Below are positions 13,329 through 25,413 of a stretch of DNA of 64,000 nt, one piece after another. The stretch comes from Climacium dendroides (Eukaryota > Streptophyta > Bryopsida > Hypnales > Climaciaceae), in the NCBI GenBank assembly GCA_950106755.1, contig OX467087.1:17612047-17676046 (forward strand). Direction: 5' to 3'. The position numbers and the translations under genes were made by a program. Position 1 is the stretch's first letter, and every line of letters starts with the position of its first letter. Under the pieces are notes generated by a model. The model saw nothing but the letters and a program-made list of their open reading frames with translations, was not told the origin of the DNA and searched no databases.

Positions 13329-16300
13329 CTACATATTGTGAACGAGTGTAGATAACACCAACTCTTGCACAAATTTTGCACGTATCTCACCTTCCTTTTC
13401 TTTTTCTTTTTGTTCATCAATGCTCAATAGTATATCAACACTAGATGCCAAAAAATCACATTCTTTTCAAAATATATATATCACAAATATAATAATTTTT
13501 TTCTACTATTCCTATAGTTTATATGAAACAAGTAATAATAGAAATGTAAAAATTAAGATTGGAAAAGATATAAGATGAAAATGTGATTATATATTCCAAA
13601 AATGACATACCTAGGTTTGAGTTGTTGGCTTAGAGATGGAGTAGCTTTTTTTGGTGCAACTTTTTCAAAAATATTTAAAGGTGATATTGGAGCATCAATG
13701 ACATTAGTTATGGGAACATTATACACTAAAGTAGTACAAATTGGATCAATTGAATTGTCTATAAGACCACCAATTTGAGAAGTGGTATCAAGTAGGTCCC
13801 CCAAATTTGCCTCACTCAACTCTTTGCTTAAAAGAGATAGTGTTGCATTTGAAGGTGCACCACCTCTTTTGAATTTTCTCCGTCGATGCATGTAAAAATT
13901 TGTTAAAGATTTCACAAATATATATCCACACTATTCCTTATTAAAATGAACAATAATGTAACTCCAATATTCAATGGTCATTTAAGGTCCTTATCCAATA
14001 CTATAGTCCTATACTTCAACGAGTGAAATATGATTGGTCTAAATGATCTATTGTCCAAGGTAGGTCCCCCCAAATGCACCATAGACTTTCAAGATATACC
14101 TCCAAAATCAATATATATCTCTGTAGAAGAAACAATTATCGAACCTCTACCAATGAAAACTTTGACCCTTCCAAAATTTTGCATACAATATCCATATGTG
14201 GCATTCTTTGTTGTGTCATAACCTCCTTTTCACTCACCAACAAGAAAATATGAAAATTTGCCCAATTTAATAATAGAAACTAGGTACAATAGCAAAAAAG
14301 TGTTAGTTAAAGGGATGCTTCTTTTTAATACATTGAACTAAAACATGTCAAAATGCTACTTGTATGTAAATGAAGTAGTGAACAATTCTTTTTTTTAATA
14401 GATAAAACTAAAACATGTCAAAATATTACTTGTATTTAAACTAATGAAGTAGTGAACAATTTTTTTTAATGGATTGAACTAACTACTAGCACTAGCACCG
14501 ACAAAAGTGACAAAAATTTTAAAAAATCGAAAAACGAGAATTTGCATGCAACGTGGTCATAACTTGAGACACCATTTCCAAGGTTGTTGGGTCCACATGG
14601 ATTCAAGCAACGAATTTTGCTTTATCCAAGTTAACGCTCATGGAATGAGATTCCCTAATTAAACAGGATTCAAGCCACACATGAACCTGCACCCCCATCC
14701 AAGACATAGTACATCATTCTGCATGATTTCAAAATTATACTTATTAATAAATGTGATGAAGGATATCTTAAACTGATACTGGCCATGTTGTTGAGGAGTT
14801 TGTCCCACAACAACGTCCTTCACAATCTTTGCCGCACATATCGGACATGCCTGCAATTCAAAAACAAGTTTTTTTTGTGATCCTCAAACTTGTGATCCTA
14901 GTATGTATGTAAATAAAAATGTATCGCAATTCATGTAACTTAACTTATTAATCCCTACAGTCCCATTGTTTCTTTGGGGGACAAAATGGATTTTGGGCAG
15001 GTTTTTATGGTCTCAATATTTGTTGTGATTTTATTAGTCTTTTAGTGAAGATAGGAAAACGCATTAGCTTTTTGAAAACATGATTTTTATTTCAATTAAA
15101 GCGTGGGAACAAAAGTTGTGGAATAAAAAGCCCATTTTTTTTCTCATTTAGGGGGTAGAAAAAAACTTAAAGTAAACTTTTTAAAGAATTTGTTATGTAT
15201 AGATTATATTTTTATGTACATGGTAAGATTTGATTCATTCCATTTGGATTTATTGTGTGAAAGTCATGTACAATTTTGTATTGAGGCAATTAGAGAAAAA
15301 ATAAACTTATAGGATTCATTTCTAACCTCAATCCTTACGATTTAAAAAAAAAAAGTTTCACAAGATCAAGATCTCTTGATAGAACAATCTTACCGTTGAG
15401 ATTAGTGTATTTCAATTCCATCTTAGAGCTAGTAACAATTTAGTTTTTCCTTCAATCTTGAACCTACTTCTAATTAGCAATTTTTTAATGAGTGAAAATT
15501 AAGTATGTTTAAATTTTTTTTTCTAGACTCTCAAGTCAATTATTTATCATATAAAATTATAAATTCAAAATCAATAGAGCAAAAACTATAAGTTATATAG
15601 GTTTAAAGCCAAATAATGTAGTTGATCAAGGTGCAAAAAAAATTGTTTCCTTCACTTTAAACACAAATATCTTGCAATCTACACAATCAAAGTTTGTGAA
15701 ATTTCTACCATACATACTTATACTAGTCTAATATAAGATCCTATGGTTAAATATGCAAAAAAAACTTTTTAAAACCCTTTTGCACTTTGCTATAAAAATG
15801 ACAATTTTGAGTGGTTTTTGATAGAAAAGAGGCCTTGGGACTTTAAGGGTTACATGTATTGTACACTATTTGTACATTTTATTTTCTCATTCCATGAAGC
15901 TCTTCCTGAAAGATGAAACAACTTGGGTACAATTTGTGTTTTAAAAGGAAAAATTTACTTGAAAATTAATTTCAAGAAGGCAAGCCTCCCCTCATTTACT
16001 TCGAACTCTAAAGTAAGGTAGTTTGTTCTAAAACCACCCCTCATTCTAAGAGCCGATTATTGTCCTTGATTTCCTCACATTATTGCAAATGGATGGATTT
16101 GGAGAGACCTATGTCACAAATAAGTGCCTATGCCTCAAATCTTTGAAAATCTACAAGTATTTCAAAAATACTTGGAAAAAAAATGTCAAAAACACTTGTG
16201 TAAGGTTCCGCATCTATTTTCTTCCTAAAAAAATGATCTAAAAATATTTTTTCCATGGGAACCTATGAAAAAGGGAGATCGGCCCTAAATCCATAAATGA

Positions 16301-19300
16301 CACGACGGCCATTTTTTGGTCGATGAATGACAAAGAATCTTTGTGAGTAGGACAGAAGTGCAACTATTCATCCTCGGAATTTTGCATGAAATGAGGAGGT
16401 CTTGAATAGTAGTTTGTCTTCCAATGAGTGATTTTTCATTTTTTTAAGCCAACAATTCACACCGTACCCAAACAAATGATTTCCACGGTGACAAGCTTGT
16501 TGTTTAAGGTAGCTAACCCATTTCCAACCACTTAAGCAATTACACATATTTGGAGCGTAGTTTTTTTGAGTGTGGAATTTTTCCCATGTACAAAAATAGA
16601 GTTTGGAAGGACTGTATATTTTTTCAGAATTTTATCATACAAAATATAATTATTATGAATGTTTTAGTAAAAGATTCTCTTTGACTTGTAATGGTAATAT
16701 AGACCTTTTAATTTCTAACCACAGGCTGATTGCAAAATCGACCAAGGGATGCTTGCAATATTGATAGCCTTATAGCCAATCAAAATGCGCCACAACTGCT
16801 CCTCAAACTCCACCACAACTTCATAGAAAGAAAAGTGCAACTTCACATAAAGAAAAGCACAACTTCACAGAAAGAAAAACACAACTTCATGGAAAGAAAG
16901 CAGCCTATAGATTGGAAATGGGGTGATGGTTGGAAATAGGTCAGCTACTACTAACTTATAAGGGTTAAATTTTAGAGCATACTATCTTATGTATAAGCGC
17001 TTTTTGAAGGAACCTCAGTACCTTACAGATGAACCGAGGTTCCTGATTTGCCTCTCGCAAAAAGGATTGAAAATCAAACATAAAATTATTGTTTGGGATC
17101 CACCGAACGAACGATCTAGCAAAAGCACTTGAAAAAAATACGCCCCAAGTGGAAGCCCAAAATATGAGTTAGATATGGATCCAGACATGGGGATCCAATC
17201 TGTTTTACCCAACTTTGCACAATCAAATATCTTATTGACCCCCTTTTCAATGGAAATTGTCCATGTGTTTCAAGAATAAAAAATTTAAAAAGTTTATAAG
17301 TTTAAAAAAAATTAAATTTTTAAAGATATCTTAGCAGCATTGAGGGAGGGAGGCTCCCACTTGCCCTAATTTAAGCTTGGGTATGGATCAGAACGCAAGT
17401 ACGAAGGAAAAACAAATGCTCTCTTCCCAACTTGCTTTCTGCTCTGGCCCCGCTTTCAAGTTGGCCCACTGCCATGGATAACATTCTTGAATGGGAAGGC
17501 AAAGGCAAGGCAAGGTGGGTCCTTCTTAGCTAAGGGCAAGCTTCCATGTGGAGTTGGGGGCCACTGAAGCCCATTGATCAGCAGTGGAATGGGAGTTTCA
17601 ACAAAATAGGACTCCTACTCCACCACTGAACAGTGGGCTTTACCCGATTTCATGAACCCTTGACCCCTGAGCGCCCAGACCGTATTTGCTAAAATCCAGA
17701 CCCTTCTCAATTCATTTCAATCAAACTATCATGTAAAATGAGATCTTGAATTGACCATACTGATTGATAGTAGAAAATTCAGACCCTTTTCAATTCATTC
17801 CAATCAAACTATCACGTAAAATGAGATCTTGAATTGACTGTAGTAGAGATAGGGCCGGAGCTATAGGAAAAGGGACATGTCCTTTGATCGTACCATTGAA
17901 AAGATTATAGATGGTCAAACAAGGAGATCTTTGAGTCTTGAGAGGCCATATTTGAGATATTGGGGCAATCGTGGGTTAAAGGACGACAGGGGTTAAAGGA
18001 CGATGGGATGACTTTGGAAATCATTAGTTTCTATAACCGTGTGAAGCATTGGCTTAAAAAATTGTAAAAACACTTATTGTAAGACAAGCTACTATAGAAG
18101 ACCTCCCCTTTTCTTGCAAAGTTTTGAGGATGAATAGTTGCACTTTTGTCCTACATAGAGAGATCCTCTGTAATCCTTCGGACGCAAAACATCCACCTTA
18201 ATGTTTAAGGAGTAACTCTTAGACGATCAGCTCGTCATCGTTGAAATCATTTGTTTAGGTACCATGTGAATTGTTGGCTTAAAAAAATGAAAAAAATACT
18301 CGTTGGGAGACAAGCTACTGTAGAAGACGTTCTCTTTTCCCACAAAATTTGGAGGATGAATAGTTGCACTTCTATCTTGCATGGAGAGATTCTTTCTCAT
18401 TCATCGGCTAGAAAACGTCTTCAACGTCATTTAAGGGTTAGTCTTTAGAGGTCTTGAAGTGCCATGTGTTATTAATATTACTACTCATTGGAATATTTTA
18501 AGAGCTCACATAACAAAGGAGGCAATTTGATTTTATTAAGCAATGCATTGGACTTGTGTTAAAATTTTGTTACAAAGGAGATTGCCTTCTCGAAATGGTT
18601 TCAAATTTTCAAAATTTTCAAAATTCCTTCAAATTTAAAGAATTGGATAAGTTAACCTAAGAGAGTTAGTTATATAACTTACAACAACCTTAGATTCGGC
18701 ATCGTGCTCATCTTCAAGGTCCACACACAATGTACTCGCTTCAAACTCTTCATGACAAGATGGGCAAGAAAATTGAGCTCTTACGTCCACACCCTCGACT
18801 TCGACTTTGTTGGTGTTGATTTGCCCATCTACAAATAGAGGCAAAGATCAATCTGCATTACATATTGATTTGTCAAACTGCAATAAAGGCATTTCATGAA
18901 TGATTATTGGCAATATTTTTAACCTTGTAATGACACGGTGGCCTAAAAATGTCTAATGGATAATAGAGAATCCCTCTATATAAAACAAACAATAAATGTT
19001 CATCCATGAAATTTTGTGTGAAAAGAGAAGGTCTTGTGCAGTAGTGAATATGATTTGAGAATAATTGTAGATGAATTTTTTTGGCTAGTCGACAAAATGT
19101 ATGTACATCCCTATACAAATACAAAGATGCCATGGTTTAATACAAAAATGATGGTTCTTGCCAAGGAATTAAGAATACAAATGTACTCCACCATTATGCT
19201 TGAAAATTGCTAACTAAAAATATATATGAATGAATATGGGTGTAAGTTCTTATGCTATAATATTTGTTTAATAATAGAAATTTCCCATATGTTTTTGGAC

Positions 19301-19562
19301 ATAGTTTTTTTGGCATTCACTTGTTTTTTATGTTAATAATGACTTAAATGTAACGTCAAGATGTTAGTTGTAACATCAAACGTAACATAAAAACAAATGA
19401 ATGTCAAAAAAAATGTATTAACAAACACACAAGGTTCTTTTAGTGCAACATTGTAAATTCATTGAGGATTTTGGTCTTGCCTTCTATGGCTTGAAATGGT
19501 TGTAGAGATTGAAGACGTTTTGTGCTTAACACCTTGGTGCTCCAAATTTCACCATGTTCCAT
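13329..19562 (-). CDS. Di19-like protein, divergent paralog with repeat-swollen introns
   Basis: Five exons join in one frame: 19562-19481, 18828-18683, 14850-14767, 13891-13611 and 13440-13329 (TAG), encoding 234 residues. Every exon has its counterpart in the canonical Di19 gene at 37221-39110; the last exon is 112 bases in both and phases agree throughout. Recognisable parts are an N-terminus EIWSTKVLSTKRLQSLQP, a first finger CPSCHEEF...LEDEH, a second CPICAAKIVKD...QQHG, the basic motif MHRRRKFKRGG, then PSNATLSLLSKEL and the C-terminal KFVQELVLSTL. The first histidine of each C-C-H-H finger is changed (SH to VD in finger 1, GH to GQ in finger 2, which also carries a two-residue insertion). 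Intron 1 uses a GC donor (AAG|GCAAGA); intron 3 is U12-type AT-AC. Introns total about 5.5 kb and hold many small transposons. The frame is also open upstream to an ATG at 19694, allowing a 44-residue basic extension. It could be functional, neofunctionalised or a very young pseudogene. Confidence 0.75.
13892..14766 (-). other. U12-type AT-AC intron of the divergent Di19-like gene
   Basis: The 5' splice site reads AAG|ATATCCTTC, the U12 consensus. The 3' end reads TTTAACAAATTTTTAC|ATG, with a U12 branch-site-like CTTTAAC close to a terminal AC. It is phase 0, at the same codon boundary as in the canonical Di19 gene, but 875 bases long against 190. Confidence 0.75.
14030..14285 (+). repeat. 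Repeat pair member with peptide-level similarity to 30720-30980
   Basis: Read on the plus strand, this and the 30.8 kb copy share peptide words (KSIY.S/KSIC, VEE, PLP, TLP.FCI) as well as DNA similarity through CCTCCTTTCACT and CCAACAAGAAAAT. It lies in the U12 intron of the Di19-like gene. It may be a decayed coding fragment carried by a repeat; I recognise no family. Confidence 0.45.
14948..15853. mobile_element. TTAA-flanked non-autonomous element, copy T3
   Basis: Left end TTAATCCCTACAGTCCCA; right end GGCCTTGGGACTTTAAGGG followed by TTAC. The right-hand ~120 bases match T2 and T4 (AAGATCCTATGGTTA, then TTTTGA before the end). It is 906 bases long, non-coding, and lies within intron 2 of the divergent Di19-like gene. 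Confidence 0.55.
15854..16080 (+). repeat. Dispersed repeat family G copy 2 (partial)
   Basis: Carries the family landmarks TGTACACTATTTGTACA and CCATGAAGCTC, followed by a run with CTTGGGTACAATTTG. The middle block is shorter than in copy 1. It lies in intron 2 of the Di19-like gene. Confidence 0.45.
16294..16507 (+). mobile_element. Short dispersed element, family A copy 1
   Basis: A ~215-base unit with landmarks GTGCAACTATTCATCCT, TTTTGCATGAAATGAGGAGG, TAGTTTGTCTTCCAA, TTTTTTAAGCCAACAATTC and GATTTCCACGGTGA, ending TTTAAGG. Seven or more related copies occur in the window in both orientations. It abuts family B copy 2 directly. Non-coding. Confidence 0.65.
16508..16950. mobile_element. 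Inverted-repeat element, family B copy 2, with internal microrepeats
   Basis: Left end GGTAGCTAACCCATTTCCAA and right end TTGGAAATAGGTCAGCTAC mirror each other. The interior is family B in the opposite orientation to copy 1. At about 16810-16905, four imperfect ~22-base units built on CACAACTTCA.AGAAAG are added. The uninterrupted word CCACTTAAGCAATTA at 16528 is the empty-site equivalent of the T9 insertion at 53340. Confidence 0.7.
17690..17850 (+). repeat. Tandem duplication, 83-base period
   Basis: Two copies of a unit containing CAGACCCTT and AATCAAACTATCA.GTAAAA start at 17697 and 17780 with few differences. It is within intron 2 of the Di19-like gene. Confidence 0.7.
17985..18430 (-). 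mobile_element. Two family A elements in tandem (copies 2 and 3, minus orientation)
   Basis: Two successive minus-strand copies of the family A unit, meeting near 18207. Each shows the reverse complement of the landmarks (GGATGAATAGTTGCACTT, GACAAGCTACT, ATTGTTGGCTT-type words). The second ends CATTTAAGGGTTA at 18428. Non-coding. Confidence 0.6.
18905..19075 (+). mobile_element. Family A copy 4, degenerate
   Basis: Weak but ordered match to family A: an ATGGATAATAGAGAATC word, TGTTCATCCATGAAATTTTG, AGAGAAGGTCTTGTGCAGTAG, then decay. It lies in intron 1 of the Di19-like gene. Confidence 0.45.
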
Positions 19563-21786
19563 GACATCCCCAACCTCCTTTGTTTTCCCTTTTTCTTTTA
19601 GTTGGCGCACTTTTGGCCCAATTGGAGGGGATCGACCTCCCTTGCCTCTTCCTACCCTTCCCTTCCCCTTTGGTGTTGGTTCTTCCTTCGTCACTTTCTT
19701 CTACTACAAATTTCCTTGATTCTTTTTTGGATTTGGGAATTTGTTTTATTTTATTTGAATTAAATTATAGCAATGCAAGCTAAATTGGGAAGCTTATAAT
19801 TCAAGTTCTTGAACACATTCAAATCCAATCATGACCAAACTTATCCACCTCTTAGCCTGTACATCAACAACAAAAATTTAGTATCAACAACATCCAATAA
19901 AACATTACTAAGCACTTGGATAGGGGGGTCTTCTACTAAGTCTATCTCTCTACTATGGTAAAGCTCTTCAACCATGGTAGTACTTCTTTTGTCGCAAAAT
20001 GATCTTCCAATTGGAAAAAATGTTCAGGATTAAAGGTAGAAACAATGTTATCTCAACCTGTTTCAAGCTATAAGTAGAATTTGATACATTTCTATTGCCC
20101 TAAAACTTTGAGTTTCATAATCCTTTTCAAACCACATGCATTCAAGTATTGAAAAGTGAAATTTTGGGGGCATTTTCAAGGAACACCAATGAACACTTAA
20201 TTGTTGAGTGTTAGGTTGTCATTTTGTAAGCAATTAGTATGGACCCAAGATCATGTGTGGCACCTCTTTGAAACACACAAAGCTTCATCTCCTTCAATTA
20301 GGCAACTCTTAACAAGATGCAAAGAAAACAAGAATGACCCAACTCACTAGTTGATGTTTACGTTACACACAATGTAGAACCTTAGTTGTTTGCACACACA
20401 ATGTTGATTGACCCCTTCAATCATTTGCCATTGCATGAACTAGTGCCAACCTCTTCCTCCCACATCACAACTTGCAATCCAAAGGTCATTTTTAGACAAA
20501 AAAATGAATGGGAACTAGAAGATCATTTTGAGACAAAGAAAATATCACTTAAAACAAGCCTAGATTTGTTTGATAACTATAGAATACTATTTTGAGACAA
20601 CAAGCTCTCATTTTATGAATCACACTCACAAAAAACAATTTCCAAGTAAATCTGGTTGAAGTTTAAGCACAAAATTCAACCATAATATGCAAAAATAACA
20701 AGAGAGCAGCATCAAATTCCTCAATTTTCCGAAACTCAATGTACCCTAATTTCAACGTCCACACATGAGAAGAAATTTACTTACTATTCTTTGGATTTTT
20801 AGGGCTTGCTTGTTTGAAACAAGCTCCCTACCTCAGTTGCCTGCTGCCATCATTCCTCCTTTCTTTTTTCTCACCTCGTCCTCCCTCCCTCCCATCTTCT
20901 AAACAATCTCCACTCTCAAGCACTTAAGATCCAACAGTTAGGTGCAGAACATCACCCTGCACTCCAAGTTTGTTCTCAAGAATCAAATTCCAATTTGCTT
21001 CATAATTCTCTTCGCAAAGATTGCTGCAAACCAGCCATGAAAAAAACCCAGAGCTGATGAGTATGAAGACACCAAGACACTATCAACATTACTGAGAGTG
21101 AGTCCGTCAGTCTTTCCCAGACCTGTGACTCACAGAGCATGTAACCCTAAAAAATGAGAAACATGCTTCGGTACCTCCCTGACACAATGCGATTCAACGA
21201 AACGAGAAATATTAACTGCTGCACCGAATCATTGCAATTGAGTTTACCAGGCAATCGATCTCTCTGCACCCACAGAAGCTTAATTCAAGAACACGAGCAT
21301 CAGGAGACACCCAAATTCTGTTGTGGGAAGGAATTCGTGCACGCGAGCAGTGAAGATGCATTGGAAAACAGAGAGCTCAAGGTATTGTGCCAAAACGCAT
21401 GACGGTTGGCCTCTTCGGGTTTGGAGTTGGAGTCACACCCATTCCCTTCCGAAGGTGGCAACCTGTTCAACTCCTCCACTGCTGAAGCAATTCAACAAAC
21501 AAGCAAAGCGTGAGAATCCTCATGTTCAATTCAATCACTGGAAGTTGGAGACATGTAATTTGAGCTCTCCGTTAATTAGTTAACTGATCTGTAAGATGGG
21601 GACCTTAATTGTTGGAACACCAGTGAGTGAGGAAGCCAAATTAGTTTGAATGTAGACTATGCCAAATCAAAAGAGGAATCAAGGAAACGCTTCATAAGGC
21701 AGCAACACCCACAACCGTCATTGTACCCATAACCATCACCTCTAAAATCTTGGAAAATCTGATGAATAAATGTGATTACAAGGATG
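19563..21786. other. Region upstream of the divergent Di19-like gene, no other gene recognised
   Basis: From 20820 to about 21620 the base composition is more balanced than its surroundings, which could mark the promoter or an untranslated first exon of the minus-strand Di19-like gene. Two open plus-strand frames of ~85 codons lie there (21154-21402 and 21323-21583) without any recognisable domain. 19695-20800 is AT-rich and featureless. Confidence 0.35.
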
Positions 21787-22158
21787 TAAGGTAGAACTAC
21801 CCATTACCACCATTTATCCAATTCCCCCACCTATAGGTTCCTCCCATTTCCGTCACTGGCCCATCTTATTACCACAATCTTACTCATCCATGATCATGAT
21901 GGCAATGCACTGGGGAGTGGACACATCAGCCCGGGCTTCAACAATGGTCTGGTCATGCTTTACTAAGGCTCTACTCACAGTTTTACATTTCAGCTTTGAA
22001 AAATCACAAAAAATTCAATTCTTGTCAGAATGTCTTCATTTTTATTGCAGTTGACTTCTCTCAAACAATTCAATCTCTGAAAAATATGAGAGCTTATAAA
22101 TAGCTTCTCCAAAGTACCTAGATAGCAAATCTGTATGGTAATGGGTAGTTCTACCTTA
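21787..22158. mobile_element. TA-flanked inverted-repeat element, family M copy 1 (mariner-like ends)
   Basis: The element starts TAAGGTAGAACTACCCATTA and ends with its exact inverted copy, TAATGGGTAGTTCTACCTTA, so the inverted repeats are perfect over 20 bases and extend 22. A TA dinucleotide at each outer end suits the TA target of Tc1/mariner elements. It is 372 bases and non-coding. A second copy is at 32297-32721. The superfamily is inferred from the ends only. Confidence 0.75.
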
Positions 22159-22745
22159 CTGCATCTGCATATCAGACCCTAGTGTTGGTATCAGGTGCAT
22201 GCATAGTCAGCTCTTTAAAAATTCACAACTAATTCTCGTAGTGTCCAAATAATACATCTGAAAGTACACATGAATTTTTTTTTCTCTTGCTAGTAAGGCA
22301 CGTAGTAAGGTCCAATAATTTGTTGGATGTGTATTAGTAAACATCATGTTCAAAACCCTTAAATTAACAATTATGGGTACTACCACTTTAATCAATTTTC
22401 TTCCATGATAGGTTTAATCAGTTTTCTTCTATGATAGGTTTAACCCCTGTGCATCAGAGCGGACGTTTTGGGGACCCTGCAAAAACAGGGAGTGCAAAAT
22501 ACCACGTTCATCAATTGTTATAATCTGGAAATTTGTATGGTAGATTCTCTCGTAAATTGCAGATTTGCACTCGTCAGCAAGTTGGCTTTAAATCTCAGCG
22601 GTGAAAACTTCAATAACTGAGTAGTTTTCAAATTATTTTGGATTTTCTAGATCCAACAAAAAATGTTCCTCACTTATGCTGTTTTCTCTGTGACGCACAA
22701 GGGTTAAGGGAAGGACCAACGTCGTTGATAGAAGTATAAGCCCTA
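22159..22745. other. No gene seen
   Basis: AT-rich sequence between two elements; no coding frame, RNA gene or clear repeat is visible. Confidence 0.4.
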
Positions 22746-23676
22746 TTAATCCCAAAAGGACCAATAGACTTTTTTTTGGCAACATAGCAATATTGGGTAG
22801 CTCACTGCAAATTGGATTTTTATTTGTTTTTCATTGAAATTTTCACACAACATGAGAAGTAGCTTTAAGGCCCAAAAATTTTCATAACTTTTGACTACAT
22901 GGTTAAAAAGTTATTGTATGATATGTAGTTTTCAATGTTCAATGGACAATCCAGGCAAAAAAAAAATTCTTTAGAAATCACTTTTTTTTAAAATAATAAT
23001 TTGAAATTGATTTTCTAGATTTATTTATACATGGATATCTTTGAATCATTCCATTTTGATTAATGAGATGAAAGTTATGCGGAATTAGTTGTGGGTAGTT
23101 TGAAGATAGTTATAGAATCTCTACTCTAAAATAAACTTCCAAGTCCTTTATTTAACTCAATTTTCAATATTATGAAATAAAATAAAATAAAATAATTGGA
23201 TGTAGATTGTTTATTAAAACATTATAACCATTGGGATTGGCATTTTTCAATTTCATAAATAAATTGTTAACATTTGTATTTTGAATCACTTTCTACTTCT
23301 TTCTACTTTCTATTTTTTCCTATATGTTGTACAATTTCAAAATGATTTGAAAATTTTCAAGTATGTAGCCAACTTGACTTGAAGAATGAATCCAAGGGAG
23401 TAACCACCATTTTGGACATTTTTTCATAATGATATGACCTTAAGAAGTACAGCTGCCTATTTTTTTGTAGGGACCAAAAAAGGATTTTTGTTACTTCAAA
23501 CGCTAATATCTTGCAATCTACATGGTGAAAATTTCTGAAATTTTTCCTACATATTCTCAAACCAAAGTTATATAAGATCCTATGGTTAGATGTTTCAAAA
23601 ATTTGGTACTTGTACTAAAGATGGCAGTTTTAGAGCATTTTTGGTGAAAACATAGTCGAAATCTTTTAGGGGTTAA
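22746..23676. mobile_element. TTAA-flanked non-autonomous element, copy T4 (same family as T2)
   Basis: Left end TTAATCCCAAAAGGACCAA; right end ATCTTTTAGGGGTTAA. The body is the same as T2 along most of its length, in the same orientation, and part of it recurs inverted at about 48530-48900. It is 931 bases with TTAA at both ends and no transposase frame. Confidence 0.7.
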
Positions 23677-23689
23677 GTTGATTAAGTAA

Positions 23690-24070
23690 AGACTCTTATT
23701 AGAGTTAATTTTGTAATGAGGGACCAAGAGTTTGAGTTTGAGAAGAAAACAAGATGAAACTTCTTGAAGCACCAAAACTTGGGTTTGATGGAGTTTGGTG
23801 ATTTGTTTCTTTTGTTTTATTCTTACTTAAAACCTTCATTTGGCACCTTTGTTTCGAACTAAGTTTCCTTCAACATAGAATTAATTGTAAAGTGTGTGCC
23901 AAGTCGGGCCAGGAGTGGGAGTTTGGGAAAAACACAAGACCAAACTCTATGTAGCACACAAATTCAGGTTTGATTGAGTTTGGTATAGTGTTTGTTTTGT
24001 TCTATTCTTAATTAAACCTTTCTCTTACATAAGTTTACAAACACAAGACAAACTTTAGGATTAACTCTAA
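23690..24070 (+). repeat. Tandem pair of ~190-base repeats (family F); inverted copy near 24670-24900
   Basis: Two adjacent units share a GTTAATT.TAA start, a GGAGTTTGAG-type purine block, AGCAC, GGTTTGAT.GAGTTTGGT and TTTGTTTT.TTCTTA. A third unit lies in reverse orientation at about 24670-24900 (CACCAAACTCCATTAGA). No coding potential. The element type is unknown. Confidence 0.5.
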
Positions 24071-24278
24071 ATAACACTATTAAGTCATGGTTTTTTTAAG
24101 AACCTTGCTAAAGTTATGTGCACCTACGATTGTTGCTTGGAAATGATTTGTTTGTGTAGATGTCAAGTGACGAATTCAGGTGCACGTGCCTTAAGTTTCC
24201 TCTTCTTCTATTAAAAGATAGCTATAATTTTTGTAACAAGGAGTTTAGATAAATTGATAGACTAGAAGTATGAAAGTT

Positions 24279-24509
24279 TTAACCCTTAAAAGGCCCTTGG
24301 AGTCCCTCTATACGACCTGTATTTAGCCTTATAACTCATCAATAGTGGTTTACTATATGAATTGCAATACATTATTATTTACATACTAACATGATCATTA
24401 ATTTATTTTGTATTGAACAATATTTGGTCAATGTTTTTCTAGTCAAGTACCACCGTTTTCATAATATACTATACAACTGCAAAGGGCTTTTAGGCCCCTT
24501 TGGGGTTAA
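24279..24509. mobile_element. TTAA-flanked miniature element, copy T5
   Basis: A compact 231-base example: TTAACCCTTAAAAGGCCC at the left and AGGCCCCTTTGGGGTTAA at the right, with TTAA exact at both ends. The interior holds no coding frame. It is one of the clearest end pairs in the window. Confidence 0.7.
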
Positions 24510-24899
24510 AGGAAATTAGTTATACTATAGATGCTACTTTGTCAATGGCATGAAACATGTGCCTATATTCAATCAACGAGCAAAATTTGAAGTGTAATGG
24601 TAGATTAGAGGGGAATGGATGCTTTGGAAAGGAATTTGTAAATGTTTAGTTCTAAACTTGTTTCATGTAGGTAGTAGAGTTAATTGTAAAGTGAACCTAA
24701 GTTTGAACAAGGGATGTCAAAAGAAGGTTTAACTAAGAATAGTACTAACAAAATAAATGCAACACCAAACTCCATTAGACCCCAATGTGGGTGCTTCAAG
24801 GAGTTTTGTTCTGTATTTTTCTCAAGCTCCAACTCCTAGTCCCTCATTGCACACACTTTACGATTAACTTTAGTATGAATGGACCAATTCAAATTATGT

Positions 24900-25413
24900 A
24901 AGAGCCATTTGAAGCCGAATCGCATACACTTTACAATTAGCTTTAGTATGAATTGGGGTATGAATGGACCAATTTCAATTATGTGTAAGCCATTGAAGCC
25001 AAACAACTAAATACAAACAATTTATCTAAGAGTTTATGAGAGTTGGAATATATACTCATTCTACAAACATACATTGCTAAGTAGAAGTATGTTGGTCCCA
25101 AATTCACCACAAATAGAGTCTACCTAAACCTTTGTTATTATGGCTTAAATAGTAGAACTATCCCCAATCAACTTTTCATTCACGCTGATCATACAATCAC
25201 AACTACTCCTTCTCAATAGCTAGAGTCTTTTGGGAGTTATTTGACTTCCAATAGACAAGGGTTTACGATAGATTAGATTTGTAGGTGCTAACTTCCTCAA
25301 GATGCTTCTTGTTTGGGTATTTAGACTCTATGACTTGTATAATTACACCAACTTATCACTTACAAAAATACCAATGTTCTCGGAGATAGTTAATCACAAA
25401 TTCTTAGAGATAA
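24900..25413. other. No gene seen
   Basis: AT-rich sequence with a short direct duplication around TTAGTATGAAT and ATGGACCAATT (24873 and 24946). Nothing else is recognised. Confidence 0.4.
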
